From positions 248,001-312,000 of the forward strand of contig NZ_CP031168.1 of assembly GCF_022354825.1 (NCBI RefSeq): a stretch of DNA of 64,000 bases, read 5' to 3'. This DNA is from Paenibacillus sp. H1-7. GTDB taxonomy: Bacteria > Bacillota > Bacilli > Paenibacillales > NBRC-103111. A program made the position numbers and the translations under genes. Every line of letters begins with the position of its first letter. The stretch's first letter is position 1. This document shows, in pieces, positions 34,922-44,959 of this stretch. Under the pieces are notes generated by a model. It was not told the origin of the DNA. It did not search any database and worked only from the letters and a program-made list of their open reading frames with translations.

Positions 34922-37135
34922 ATGTTTGACTGGTTAGGTGTTAGAAAGGGGCTTCCTCTCTGGTGGTCTTACCGTTTGAATCGCGGATTGAAAGAAGATG
35001 TCGAGGACATTTTCGAAGGAATTGCTAACACAAGAATGGAGCTTTTAAGAAGCTGGACCAACGAGTATTGGTCTCATCTCGATCGTCTGCTTGCACAGAT
35101 GGGCTCCGTTTCCGGGGAAGTAGAGTCTTCTGACGGGGGGCAGTCTGCCGAATGGGACAAGCTGTTTACGGCGGTGCGCAACCGGGCGTCCGATTTTTCC
35201 GAATTGTTTGTGTTAAACGAGCGGTCGGACGTTATCTTTTCGTCGTACCAACGCCATATAAGCACCGGCTACGCAGGGCGCAGCCTGATAGCCAAAGGGC
35301 TTGAATATACGTATAAAGGAAACAAATGCTTGTTCGGTCCCTATGCCGATCCGCTGACACTGGAGATCGGACCGTCGACCTCCGCCTTTCATGATAAAAT
35401 GACGCTGCTGTTCATAGTTCCAATTATGGTGGAAGGGAAGTGGAGGGGAGCGTTATGCGGCAGGGTGCCGAACGATGTAATAGGCGACCTGATCCAGCGG
35501 GAATCGGGGCACGTGTACCCGGATTCCGGCGATAACTATATTTTCATGGCCCGGGCTCACATGAACACGCATATTGCACCGGGAACGGCGCTATCCCGCA
35601 GCCGCTTCGAGGACCGGACGTTTACGCACGGCGAAAATTTAAAGGACGGCGTTACAACCGACTGGGGCACGGTGTCGGTCAAGGAGCATACGGAGCTGGA
35701 GCTGATGTTCACCGACCCGGCGACAGGCAAGCTCCATCCGGGCGTGGACAATACGATCGCTAACGGGAGCAACCTGTTCGTCGCCTTCCCGGGCTACTCC
35801 GACTACCGGCACATCCCGGTTATCGGCAAAGGAGTGACGTTCCAGCTTCCGCACTGCCCCGATGTATGGGGGATGATGTGCGAAGGCGATCTGGAGGAAG
35901 TATACCGGATACGGGGTATCGGGTGGAAGCTGACGAAGCTGCAGCTGCCCCTGATCGGCGTCTTCGCCGTCCTGTCGGCGCTGTTGGTCTACTTCATGCT
36001 GAACTGGCATGCGGTATCGCCGCTTGCTGCCGCTTGCGGCATAGCGCTGCTCAATGTGCTGTATGGCGTCGTCCAAGCATGGTCGGTTCATAAGCGGGGC
36101 TCGCAGCCGATTGTCGGCAGCCTGCACCGGATTAACCGGTTCATCCGCATCAATGCCGAAGGCAAGGGCGATTTGACCCAGCGTCTGGATCCAGCCCGTT
36201 TTGAACAGGATGAGACGAGAGAGCTCGCGAAGTGGATCAATAACATGATCGATTCGCTCGAGGGCATTATGCTGCAGGTGAAGCAAGCGGCATCCGATGT
36301 GCTTGACAGCCAGCGGCTGCTGAACGATTCGACCGCCAGCACGGCCGTATCTACAGAGCGGATGAGCGGCAGAATCCACGATATGATCCGCAGCATACGC
36401 AGTCAGCTGAAGGATATCGACGTAGCGAAGGATGCGGTAGGCGATATGCAGGGGACGCTGCGGGTACTTGAGGATAAAGCGGCCGGCCAAATAGCGGTGG
36501 CTCAGACGGAAGTGGAGCGGATCGGCGATAAGATGAGGCAAATCTCGAGTAAGGTGGCCGAGACGAATCATACGATCTTGACGTTCATGGAGACGACGCA
36601 GCAGATCAAGAACGTGCTGCAGGTCATTGAGGAAATTTCCAATCAAACGAATTTGCTGTCGCTGAATGCGTCAATTGAAGCGGCGAGGGTTGGCGAGCAT
36701 GGCAAAGGTTTCGCCGTCGTTGCCGGAGAAATACGCAAGCTGGCCGACATGACGCGCAAATCGACCGAGGAAATTCATGAAACGGTTCAGCTGATTTATA
36801 AAAACGCCAAGGAAGCCTTCTCGTCTATGGAAGAGGGGACGCAGGTCGTAGAGGAAGGGACGCAGTTGGCTGCAGCGGCTTCCGAGCTATTGAATGATGC
36901 GGGCATGGATTCGCAGAAGACCCAGGTCGTCAACGAGGTTGTAGGGCTGATGGAGAAAATTGCGGCGGTCAGCATGGAAAACCGCAAAATATCGACCGAG
37001 GTGGAGGGCAAAGTGCACGAGCTGCTGTCCGACATCGTGAACGTGCGCTATACGTCGCGACACGTAGAAGGAATAACCGATTTCTTGCAGCAGCTGGTCA
37101 ATCAGTTCCAGCTCACGGAAACACGCAGAAGATAG
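34922..37135 (+). CDS. Chemoreceptor with cytoplasmic-type N-terminal sensor and central membrane hairpin
   Basis: A 737-aa methyl-accepting protein. There is no N-terminal membrane helix: the first about 335 residues are soluble and include Cache/PAS-like segments ([36 protein letters not shown]). Two hydrophobic helices follow close together (about 340-387), then HAMP-like sequence and the signalling hairpin with [19 protein letters not shown] near 575-595. This layout, like that of Aer, places the sensor inside the cell. GGGAGG precedes the ATG. A short direct repeat (ACATAAGAT) lies upstream. No sigma-D promoter was recognised. Confidence 0.88.
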   Translation: MFDWLGVRKGLPLWWSYRLNRGLKEDVEDIFEGIANTRMELLRSWTNEYWSHLDRLLAQMGSVSGEVESSDGGQSAEWDKLFTAVRNRASDFSELFVLNERSDVIFSSYQRHISTGYAGRSLIAKGLEYTYKGNKCLFGPYADPLTLEIGPSTSAFHDKMTLLFIVPIMVEGKWRGALCGRVPNDVIGDLIQRESGHVYPDSGDNYIFMARAHMNTHIAPGTALSRSRFEDRTFTHGENLKDGVTTDWGTVSVKEHTELELMFTDPATGKLHPGVDNTIANGSNLFVAFPGYSDYRHIPVIGKGVTFQLPHCPDVWGMMCEGDLEEVYRIRGIGWKLTKLQLPLIGVFAVLSALLVYFMLNWHAVSPLAAACGIALLNVLYGVVQAWSVHKRGSQPIVGSLHRINRFIRINAEGKGDLTQRLDPARFEQDETRELAKWINNMIDSLEGIMLQVKQAASDVLDSQRLLNDSTASTAVSTERMSGRIHDMIRSIRSQLKDIDVAKDAVGDMQGTLRVLEDKAAGQIAVAQTEVERIGDKMRQISSKVAETNHTILTFMETTQQIKNVLQVIEEISNQTNLLSLNASIEAARVGEHGKGFAVVAGEIRKLADMTRKSTEEIHETVQLIYKNAKEAFSSMEEGTQVVEEGTQLAAAASELLNDAGMDSQKTQVVNEVVGLMEKIAAVSMENRKISTEVEGKVHELLSDIVNVRYTSRHVEGITDFLQQLVNQFQLTETRRR

Positions 37136-37152
37136 CTATCTTGCATAAATGC

Positions 37153-37196
37153 ACAAAACCGGCTCGCTTCCTCGAAGGATTCGAGCCGGTTTTCCG
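37153..37196. terminator. Bidirectional terminator
   Basis: AAAACCGGCTCG pairs with CGAGCCGGTTTT; it separates the convergent chemoreceptor and bluB genes. Confidence 0.9.
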
Positions 37197-37202
37197 TTTA
37201 TT

Positions 37203-37853
37203 TTACGCTTGCGCCCCCCAGGCCTCATTGAATATAAGCGGCTCGAGCGATCTTCGTTTCTCCCAGTTGGCCGACTCCAAAATTGGCATCGACGGATACT
37301 GATCCGTATAGCCTACCGACAGCAGCGCGACAGGGTCGATATGCGGCGGGATGGAAAGGATATCGCGGATATCGTTTTTCTTATAAAAGCTTACCCAGCC
37401 CATAGCCAGTCCCTCGACACAGGCGGCCAGCCACATGTTCTGAATGGCGCAGGCGGTCGACATCATGTCCGTTTCCGGAATCGAGTTGCGCCCGAGCACG
37501 TGAGAACCGCCCCGGGTCGGATCGCACGTTACACAGATGGTCAATGGTGCTTGCTCCAGGCCTTCGATTTTGAGCGACATGAATTTCGTTTCTCGTTCAC
37601 CCTCGTAATGGATGGCAAGCGCTCTGCGCTCCTTGTCCGCCGCCCAGGCCAGCTTCTTCTTCACCTCTGCGGACCGGACCAAAATAAAGTTCCAAGGCTG
37701 CATGAATCCAACGGAAGGACCGTGATGCGCCGCATCCAAAAGCCTCATGATGATATCCTCTTCAATCGGATCGGGAAGGAAGGTGCGGACGTCCCTGCGA
37801 GTATAGATAGCTTTGTACACCGCTTCTTTTTCTTCATCGCGAAATTGATTCAT
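37203..37853 (-). CDS. bluB: BluB, 5,6-dimethylbenzimidazole synthase
   Basis: A 216-aa nitroreductase-fold flavoprotein with the BluB-type start YTRRDVRTFLPDPIEEDII, the AAHHGPSVGFMQPWNFI segment that lines the flavin, and the later LAMGWVSFY. BluB breaks down reduced FMN with oxygen to make 5,6-dimethylbenzimidazole, the lower ligand of vitamin B12. AGAGGTG sets ATG 37853. No other cobalamin gene is nearby. It lies 52 bp after a MATE exporter gene and is probably in one transcript with it. A general nitroreductase is the alternative. Confidence 0.82.
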   Translation of the reverse strand: MNQFRDEEKEAVYKAIYTRRDVRTFLPDPIEEDIIMRLLDAAHHGPSVGFMQPWNFILVRSAEVKKKLAWAADKERRALAIHYEGERETKFMSLKIEGLEQAPLTICVTCDPTRGGSHVLGRNSIPETDMMSTACAIQNMWLAACVEGLAMGWVSFYKKNDIRDILSIPPHIDPVALLSVGYTDQYPSMPILESANWEKRRSLEPLIFNEAWGAQA

Positions 37854-37905
37854 GTCGGATAGCACCTCTTTTTTTTCTAGTATACGTTGCCGGAGGACGA
37901 AGCTT

Positions 37906-39324
37906 TCATACGCGAACGGTTTTCCAGGCGCCTTTTTTGAACCTTCGGAAGATGAGGATGGAGCGGACAAACTGATCCGCTGCGGCGGCAGCCCAAATCC
38001 CGGCTATATCCCAATTCAGCCCGTAGACGAACAAGAGGCTTAATACGACCCGGAAGCCCCAGACGCCGATGACGGTTGAGTAAAGCGGATACCGCGTATC
38101 TCCGGCTCCTCTCAGCGCTCCGCCAAGAATGAACTGGGTCGCCTGCGACACTTGAATAAATCCCATGATGGTCAGGCCGACCGCGCCTTTTTCAATAACC
38201 TCCGGGTCGGTAGTATAGAGCATCATCATGTATTTGGCGAACAGGATGAAGACGACGCCCATCGCTCCCGCCACGATCATGCCGATTTTGCGCACCTGCC
38301 ATCCGTACTTTTCCGCAAGGTCGGGGTTTCCCGCGCCCAAGCATTGGCCAACCAGAGTGGAGGCCGCAATCGAGAACGCCATCCCGGGCATGAACGTCAG
38401 TCCGAACACGTTGAAGGCGATTTGAGTCGCTGCCAATGCGATAGTGCCGAGGCTGGCGGCGATTTTGACAAAAACGAGCATGCCGAGACGCATGACGATT
38501 TGTTCGACGGCGGTAGGCAGCCCGATTTTTAAGATGCGCCCGATCATGTCCCGGTCCAGCTGAAGCAGCCCTCTGACGGTCAGGCGGATCGTATATTTCC
38601 CGCTGAACATAACGATGATCACCCAGATCATCGATACGAGCTGGGACGTGATGGTCGCCACGGCGGCGCCCGTTACGCCAAGCTCAGGCAAACCGAACAA
38701 GCCGTAAATGAGCGGAAAGCCGATCAGGACGATCAACACGTTCGAGAGCACGTTGATCTTCATTGGCGTCCGGGTATCTCCTGCTCCTCGCAGGATGGCC
38801 GTCAAAGCCATGGAAATCGTATTGAAGCCGATCGATAAAAAGATGATTTTCGCATAAAGCAGACCTTCCGCAACGACTTCCTCGCTCGCGCCCATCATGC
38901 GCAGCAAATCGGCGGCGTACCAATAGCCGAAGGCCACGACGATGAAGGATAGCCCGATGTTGAGTGCAAATGCCTGGCTCGCGGCTTTGTTCGCATCCGC
39001 AAGCTGTCCCGCCCCGACCGATCGGGCGACGATGACGGTGGTCCCTACGTTCAAGGTCATAAAAATGGCCAGAAGAAGGAAATAGGGCTGACTGGTTAAC
39101 CCTACCGTCGCCACGGCATCAGGTCCCACTCGCCCTACCAAAATCATATTCAACATTTGCATAAAGTTAATCAAGAGCATCTCTACGAGCGACGGCCCTG
39201 CCAGCTGAAGAATCATTTTGCGGACATGGCGAAGGTCGTTCGGGTCGGCCGTGACCGCTTCGGAGCCGGGGCTTCGAACGTCTGCAGGCTGCTGCTCCAC
39301 TTTCGGTGGTAACGGGGTGTTCAA
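37906..39324 (-). CDS. MATE-family efflux transporter
   Basis: A 472-aa protein with twelve helices in two MATE repeats (LAGPSLVEMLLINFMQMLN; LKIGLPTAVEQIVMRLGML). MATE proteins export drugs or metabolites with Na+ or H+. The start is TTG 39324, with GAAGGTG upstream; an extended -10 (TGTTATGAT) is visible about 25 bp further up. It shares direction with bluB, 52 bp downstream. Confidence 0.9.
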   Translation of the reverse strand: MNTPLPPKVEQQPADVRSPGSEAVTADPNDLRHVRKMILQLAGPSLVEMLLINFMQMLNMILVGRVGPDAVATVGLTSQPYFLLLAIFMTLNVGTTVIVARSVGAGQLADANKAASQAFALNIGLSFIVVAFGYWYAADLLRMMGASEEVVAEGLLYAKIIFLSIGFNTISMALTAILRGAGDTRTPMKINVLSNVLIVLIGFPLIYGLFGLPELGVTGAAVATITSQLVSMIWVIIVMFSGKYTIRLTVRGLLQLDRDMIGRILKIGLPTAVEQIVMRLGMLVFVKIAASLGTIALAATQIAFNVFGLTFMPGMAFSIAASTLVGQCLGAGNPDLAEKYGWQVRKIGMIVAGAMGVVFILFAKYMMMLYTTDPEVIEKGAVGLTIMGFIQVSQATQFILGGALRGAGDTRYPLYSTVIGVWGFRVVLSLLFVYGLNWDIAGIWAAAAADQFVRSILIFRRFKKGAWKTVRV

Positions 39325-39461
39325 ATGATCACCTTCATCCGATTATGATGTCCTTTCATCATAACACAAACGATGGAAAAAGGGACGTTAAGTTGAAAAC
39401 GTTTTATTTGTTTGTGCGCCCGATCTGAATCCTGGCCTGCAGCAGAGCGATCCGGGAGTAA

Positions 39462-42404
39462 TCATCCTTCTTTCGGGATGTCGGAAGACGGCTTGCGTTT
39501 CAGCTCCACATGAATCGTATCCCGATCGTGCGTAATTTCGTTGACCTCGATCCCCTTTTGCTTCAGTGGGGCGGTGATAAGATTCTCGTCCTGCTCCGGG
39601 AAAATGTACGCCGGGTAGTTCGGAGTATGGAAGAGCAGCTGTTCGGCTACCTGCAGCAGCTTCTCCATCGAGAAAGGCTTGCGCAAAAATTTCTCGATAT
39701 CCTTCTCGTGATAATGCAGAGGCGGCTCCAATGCCGTCGATACGATAACCGGTGTCCGGAAAAATACCGGGTGATCGTACAGCGCGGCCATGAAATCCCA
39801 GCCGTTCTTCGAGCCCTCGAGATGAATATCGACGATGCACAGCTTCGGTGGCTGCTGGCGAACGCGGGCTAACGCTACGATGCCTTCTTCGGCGGAGCGC
39901 AGATGAACGGTCGGGATCTCCAGCTTGCCGAGAGCGATTTGAACCAGCTTGGCCAAATTATCGTCGTCTTCCAGAATGATGATGCTTCCGTCGACGGACG
40001 GCAGTTCATACGTCTTCATTGCAACGGTAAACGTAGTACCTTCGCCCATGACGGAATCGAAGGAGATGGTCCCGTGGTGGGCATCCACGATTTCCTTGAC
40101 AATGGCGAGTCCGAGCCCGGTCCCGCCGATTTGGCGGCGGTCGGAATTGTCGACGCGGTAAAACTTGGAGAACAGCTTACCTCGGGCTTCCTCCGGTATT
40201 CCAAGTCCGTAATCCGTAACGAGCAGGCGGACATCGTTATGCTCCACCTCAATGGCCACATCCACCTTGTCGGCCTGCGGAGAATACTTGATCGCGTTGC
40301 TAAGCAAATTATGTGCCACCTGCTTGAGCCTGTCGGCATCGGCGCGAACCCAAATTTCGCCGCCGGGGGACTGGAGCTCGATGGTGTGGCTGTGCTTCTC
40401 GTTCCATTGCTCGACGATGTCCCCGATGAGGCCGGTCAGCTCGACCGGAGCATAATGGTACACCTGCTTGCCGGACTCCATCCGCTGCAAATCAAGGAAA
40501 TCGTTGATCAGCGTCGACAGACGGTTCGCTTCCTTGTAGATCGTCCCCAGGTACCGCTGCTGCTTGTCCGGCGTCAGCTGGCGGTGCAGCAGGATTTCAA
40601 TAAATCCAAGCACGCTCGCAAGCGGAGTGCGCAGCTCGTGGGAGACGATGCTGATGAATTCGTTCTTCATTTCATCGACTTTTTCTTCTTCAGTCCGGTC
40701 GCGGAAGACGAACAGGAAGCCGCGGTCCACCTGTTTTTTGCGGTCGCCGACCTTGGTGGCGTACAGCTCGATATACCGCTGCTCCTCGTTATCCATCAGC
40801 GTGAAGCGCTCGGTCAGCTTATCGAGCGTCCCGTTCAGCAGGCGATCGATAGACAATCTCACGGTGGAGAAGGAAGGTGTCGACTTCTCGATCCGGAAGC
40901 CCAGATCGATCCAGCTTTCGCCGATATGGTCGTTCAGTGCGAAAAAGTCCTCCATCCGGTGATTGGCGAACAACAGCTTGCCGGATGCGTCGCACAAGAC
41001 CATGCCTTCATGAGTCGACTCAAGGATGCTTTCGATCAAATCGCGCTGCTCCTCGATCAGTACTTTCTCCTGCTGGAGCTGCTCGTTCAGCTCCTCTAGA
41101 TAAGCCGATTGACGGCGGCGCTCTTCGTTCATTTGCTGGGCCAGGAAGGCCAGCTCGAATTGCTGAACGAGTCCTTTGCCGGCCCGGGCGGTCTGTTCGC
41201 TTCGCGACGACAAGTAGCCGGTCAAGAGTAGGAAGCCGATGACCTCCTGGCGATCGTCGAACAGCGGATGATATTGATCAACTGCATGCGACATCGTCTG
41301 GTGAACGCCCGATTCTTCAAGAGACAGCTCGCGCTTGCACTCGATCGGAGCCTTTTCGGTAAACACGCGCAGCGCAGGGCCGAACAGCTCATGCTCGATA
41401 TGGGACGGAAGCTGCTTCGGATAGCCGATGGCATATAAAATGTCGTACTGTTCCGGGATATAAGAAGCGTCCGGGAGTCCTCCGACATCAACCGAACGGC
41501 CGTCCATTCGCGATTTGACCACAAGAAGGGCGGCATCCATCTGCAGCGAGCTGAGAAGGGCAGGGATAGACGATTGCAGAAATTGCTGCATATTCAATGC
41601 GCCGGACAGCTTCTCCTGATACGTCGTGACCGTTTCCAGCTCCAGCTCACGCTGCGACAGCTTCTCCAACGTCTGCTCCTGCTCTTCCTGCTGGGCGATG
41701 ATCTCTTCGTTTTGCGCTTCCAGGCTCTCCGCCATATAGCGGTACGTTTCCTCGCTTCGGCGCAGAGCCGCTTCGGCCCGGTTCGCGCGATTGAAGATGA
41801 AGGCGGAGAAGGCGCCGATAACGAGGGCTACGGCCCCTCCGATAGCGATAATGACCCGGGCGGCATGACCTGCCCGCTGCGCATCGGCATACGCCTCCGA
41901 GCTCAGAGAATCAATATCGGCGCGAAGCTTCAGATGAAGCTGGCGGAAGCGGTCCATCACCGTTTTGCCGTTGTTAATGCGATCCCTCGCTTCATCCACC
42001 TTGCCGGACCGCACCAGGTCGATTTGCATTTGGTAATGCTCCTGCAGCCGTTTGATCTGCGGGAGGATATCCGCTTCCATCAAGCCTCTCAGGCTTGGAT
42101 ATTTTTTCTCGTATTCGGCGAGAAGCTCCAGATCGGTGACCAGCTGCGTTTTGCCGAGCTCATAAGCCTCCAAATACTTGGCGTCGCTCGTCGCCACATA
42201 GCCGCGGACGCCTGTTTCCTGATTGATGACATCCTCTAGAATATTGGAGGCTGCTGTGGATAATGGAATGCCTTCCTTAGTAATCCGATTCATTTCCGCT
42301 TCCATGTTAGTAGAGGCTATGTAGCTGGAGATGCTCACAAACATAAGCAGGAAGATGATGATAATGACATAAACGAGCGAAACGTTCGAACGGGTAACCT
42401 TCAT
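39462..42404 (-). CDS. CHASE3 hybrid sensor histidine kinase
   Basis: A 980-aa hybrid kinase. It has two helices (about 9-30 and 183-205) around a CHASE3-like extracellular domain (VINQETGVRGYVATSD is typical), a coiled coil, a GAF-like domain (about 265-420), PAS (about 450-570), HisKA with VSHELRTPL (His about 589), HATPase with NAIKYSP and GTGLGLAIVKE, and a C-terminal receiver domain with EDDD, CIVDIHLE (Asp about 857) and RKPFS. The last about 45 residues form a charged tail. No output regulator is adjacent. AAGGTGG lies before the ATG. Confidence 0.92.
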   Translation of the reverse strand: MKVTRSNVSLVYVIIIIFLLMFVSISSYIASTNMEAEMNRITKEGIPLSTAASNILEDVINQETGVRGYVATSDAKYLEAYELGKTQLVTDLELLAEYEKKYPSLRGLMEADILPQIKRLQEHYQMQIDLVRSGKVDEARDRINNGKTVMDRFRQLHLKLRADIDSLSSEAYADAQRAGHAARVIIAIGGAVALVIGAFSAFIFNRANRAEAALRRSEETYRYMAESLEAQNEEIIAQQEEQEQTLEKLSQRELELETVTTYQEKLSGALNMQQFLQSSIPALLSSLQMDAALLVVKSRMDGRSVDVGGLPDASYIPEQYDILYAIGYPKQLPSHIEHELFGPALRVFTEKAPIECKRELSLEESGVHQTMSHAVDQYHPLFDDRQEVIGFLLLTGYLSSRSEQTARAGKGLVQQFELAFLAQQMNEERRRQSAYLEELNEQLQQEKVLIEEQRDLIESILESTHEGMVLCDASGKLLFANHRMEDFFALNDHIGESWIDLGFRIEKSTPSFSTVRLSIDRLLNGTLDKLTERFTLMDNEEQRYIELYATKVGDRKKQVDRGFLFVFRDRTEEEKVDEMKNEFISIVSHELRTPLASVLGFIEILLHRQLTPDKQQRYLGTIYKEANRLSTLINDFLDLQRMESGKQVYHYAPVELTGLIGDIVEQWNEKHSHTIELQSPGGEIWVRADADRLKQVAHNLLSNAIKYSPQADKVDVAIEVEHNDVRLLVTDYGLGIPEEARGKLFSKFYRVDNSDRRQIGGTGLGLAIVKEIVDAHHGTISFDSVMGEGTTFTVAMKTYELPSVDGSIIILEDDDNLAKLVQIALGKLEIPTVHLRSAEEGIVALARVRQQPPKLCIVDIHLEGSKNGWDFMAALYDHPVFFRTPVIVSTALEPPLHYHEKDIEKFLRKPFSMEKLLQVAEQLLFHTPNYPAYIFPEQDENLITAPLKQKGIEVNEITHDRDTIHVELKRKPSSDIPKEG

Positions 42405-42529
42405 AGAATTTGTACCACCTTAGCTATAGAGAAATGAATGTTCGCCTCCGGAGGAAACGGGCTGGTGCAGAATCCTAGCCGCATCGGATACGGAAGTACC
42501 GTTAGGCAGCCGCCGTGTTATATATTGAA

Positions 42530-42946
42530 TCATTTGATCCGATTCAGACATAGATGTACCTCGTAATGGGCGTACTGCTGAAGCTGTTCGAGAAAATCAT
42601 TGAGCTCGGTGTCTGACGTCGCGAGCAGCCTGAGCATATAGCAGCCTTCGCCGCTGATCCGGTAAGCTTCACGTACATCGGGATGCTCCTGCAAAAATGT
42701 TTGAAACTGCGCATCCGAGCCGGCCGCGTTTATAGTCACGGTGATATGGGCCATGAGATGGTGCCCCAGCTTTTCGTAATTGAGGGTTACGGTAACCCCT
42801 TCAATAATTCCGGCATCCTCCATCTTGCGGATACGAGAACCTACAGCCTGACCGGTTAAATGTACGCGTTCCCCGATTTCCTTGTGCGCCCGGCGCGCGT
42901 CGTTGAGCAAGCATTCCAGTATTTTCAGATCGGTCGCGTCGAGCAT
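42530..42946 (-). CDS. Lrp/AsnC-family transcriptional regulator
   Basis: A 138-aa regulator: N-terminal helix-turn-helix (LDATDLKILECLLNDARRAH; HLTGQAVGSRIRKMEDAGII) and a C-terminal RAM/AsnC ligand-binding domain (VREAYRISGEGCYMLRLLA). Such proteins respond to amino acids and often regulate their own or neighbouring genes. AAAGG nine bases before ATG 42946 favours this start over ATG 42955. It lies upstream of the hybrid kinase in the same direction. Confidence 0.9.
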   Translation of the reverse strand: MLDATDLKILECLLNDARRAHKEIGERVHLTGQAVGSRIRKMEDAGIIEGVTVTLNYEKLGHHLMAHITVTINAAGSDAQFQTFLQEHPDVREAYRISGEGCYMLRLLATSDTELNDFLEQLQQYAHYEVHLCLNRIK

Positions 42947-43236
42947 AACGGTCATCCTTTCCCGTTCGGTTTGAAATCATCGTACGGCGATAGCGCATTC
43001 GAAGCGCTAAAGAAGACGTCATATTATCAGAAAAGGCGGTTTTGGGATGCTTTGATGATTTATACACCGTCCTTTCCTTCTAACGTAGATTATTCGACAA
43101 ACAATCGACAAAATCCTTTAGTTTCCATTACCATTTGCCAGTTTCTTCATTCTCCTTTACAATATCGTTAAGATTTATTGTGTAAGATAACATATCACGA
43201 AACTAACGTGCGTTGGTCGGTAGGAGGCAAGCAGGC

Positions 43237-44430
43237 ATGACAGAGGAGCATCGTGTATTGCAGGTTCAAGAACGGGAGCTGACCCCTTATTTTCAGCCTA
43301 TCTTATCGCTTCAAACTCAAAAAATCATAGCATACGAGGCGCTGGGACGGAGTGTGACGGGGAATGAAGCTCGAAGCTTGGGCGCTTTTTTTCAAAATCC
43401 TGCAATTAGCGATGAGCAGCATCTCCATGTAGACCGCATTCTGCGGGAAAAAGCCATTTCGCAAATGGCTCAATCGGGCAGCGAGGCTATGCTTTTCTTG
43501 AATTTAAAGCCTTCCTGGATTTATCGCGTCTATAAGGAAACCGGGGCTTTGCCGACGCTGCAGTTCGTGGAAAAGCACGGGCTCGACCCGGGCCGGGTCG
43601 TCATTGAGGTGACGGAGGAAGAGTTTCATGGAAGATTGGACGAATTGTCCGCTATCGTCGACGTCTACCGGGAGCATGGCTGCCTTATTGCGATTGACGA
43701 CATTGGGAGCGGGTACAGTAATTATGATAGAATTGCTTCCATCAAGCCGAATATATTAAAAATCGACCTGAAGCTGTTGAAAAAAAGCACGCTGCACGAC
43801 GGGTACAAGGCGCTGCTGAACTCTTTTTCCATTTTGTCCTCGCAAATGGGGTCGTCCCTGCTGATCGAAGGGGTGGAGACGAAGCAGGATTTGTACCACG
43901 CGCTGAAGGCGGGGGCGAGGTATGTGCAGGGCTTTCTGTTCTCGGAAGCCAGGGCGGAGTTTCAGCAGGAGCGGGCATACGAGCCTTTATTAAAAGAGCA
44001 GATCCGGCTGTATACCGAGCAGGAGATGGCGCGATACCGCGCACTGTTTGCCGTGCAGAACAATTTGAACGAGCTGGTGACGTCCGATGTGCATCTGTCC
44101 GGGGCGCAGGACGCCGATACTATGATCGAAAGCCTGCTGGCTAATGTCGAGCCGAATGTTGTGAGAATTTATATATGCCGGGAGGACGGGTGTCAGGTTT
44201 CCTCCAACTTTATAAGGGAAACGGATGGGGGGTGGAAGCGGGATGCCCGCTACCAGGGGGCCAATTGGATATGGCGCCCGTACTTCATACCGAATATGCT
44301 GCGGATGAACAACCAGAGACAAGGCATATTGTCGCAAGTATATACGGATCTGGACACGTCCTTACTCATGCAGACCTATTCATGTCCCGCCGGCGATTCG
44401 CATTATTTGTTTCTCGATTTGCAGGTCTAA
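43237..44430 (+). CDS. ykuI: YkuI-like EAL-domain c-di-GMP-binding protein
   Basis: A 397-aa protein: EAL domain (residues 10-250) with YEALGR, NLKPSW, EVTEEE, AIDDIGSGYSN, KIDLKLL, IEGVET and QGFLFSEA, so the metal- and c-di-GMP-binding residues are kept; then a PAS-like YkuI C-terminal domain (RIYICREDGCQVSSNF; YFIPNMLRMNNQR). Length and layout match Bacillus YkuI, which binds c-di-GMP and whose phosphodiesterase activity is doubtful. TAGGAGG precedes ATG 43237. It ends 15 bp from the convergent hxlR gene. Confidence 0.9.
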   Translation: MTEEHRVLQVQERELTPYFQPILSLQTQKIIAYEALGRSVTGNEARSLGAFFQNPAISDEQHLHVDRILREKAISQMAQSGSEAMLFLNLKPSWIYRVYKETGALPTLQFVEKHGLDPGRVVIEVTEEEFHGRLDELSAIVDVYREHGCLIAIDDIGSGYSNYDRIASIKPNILKIDLKLLKKSTLHDGYKALLNSFSILSSQMGSSLLIEGVETKQDLYHALKAGARYVQGFLFSEARAEFQQERAYEPLLKEQIRLYTEQEMARYRALFAVQNNLNELVTSDVHLSGAQDADTMIESLLANVEPNVVRIYICREDGCQVSSNFIRETDGGWKRDARYQGANWIWRPYFIPNMLRMNNQRQGILSQVYTDLDTSLLMQTYSCPAGDSHYLFLDLQV

Positions 44431-44444
44431 GGAAGGCTCGCTGA

Positions 44445-44780
44445 TTATGATTGATGCTCCAATCCCCACAAGCACATCCCGTTCAATATCGGCATCAAGG
44501 TTCTGCCTTTCGGGGTTAAGGAATATTCCACCTTGGGAGGAATTTGCTCGTACTCCTGCCGCTTTATGATCCCGCTGCCCTCCAGCTCGCTTAGCTGGGA
44601 GCTTAACACCTTGTGGGTGATGCCCGGAATGCCGCGCTTCAGCTCCCCGTACCGCATCACTCCTTGGCAAGCCAATTGATACATGATTTTCATTTTCCAT
44701 TTGCCTCCAATGACCGACAGCGTATAGTCAAAAGGGGCTTGCTTATCCTTCAGCTCCGGGTAACGGGGCTCATCCGTCAT
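44445..44780 (-). CDS. HxlR-family transcriptional regulator
   Basis: A 111-aa winged-helix protein: FDYTLSVIGGKWKMKIMYQL, MRYGELKRGIPGITHKVLSSQL and YEQIPPKVEYSLTPKGRTL are family signatures. GGAGGAT precedes the ATG. HxlR proteins respond to redox state, aldehydes or ligands. The cysteine in YQLACQG is a possible redox switch, and C104 (GMCLWG) is another. The target is unknown. Confidence 0.9.
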   Translation of the reverse strand: MTDEPRYPELKDKQAPFDYTLSVIGGKWKMKIMYQLACQGVMRYGELKRGIPGITHKVLSSQLSELEGSGIIKRQEYEQIPPKVEYSLTPKGRTLMPILNGMCLWGLEHQS

Positions 44781-44833
44781 ATTGATCCTCCTTCATGGTA
44801 AAGCGGATATCATCCTAAGGCGGCCGATTCCAA

Positions 44834-44870
44834 GAAAAAGCCTAACGAGTCCGAGCTTCTCCCGTTAGGC
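44834..44870 (-). terminator. Intrinsic terminator (minus strand)
   Basis: GCCTAACG pairs with CGTTAGGC; on the minus strand it is followed by TTTTTC. It probably ends the SWIM-SNF2 transcript before hxlR. Confidence 0.75.
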
Positions 44871-44917
44871 AGCGTATAGGGGCGGTTACCTCGCCGGCCC
44901 CGGGCAGGCGCTTGCAG

Positions 44918-44957
44918 CAAAAAAAAGGATAGCGGACCTCCCGCGGCCCGCACCTAT
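44918..44957 (-). terminator. Possible first terminator after the SNF2 gene
   Basis: On the minus strand GCGGGCC pairs with GGTCCGC, followed after five bases by eight T. Confidence 0.6.
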
Positions 44958-44959
44958 GG

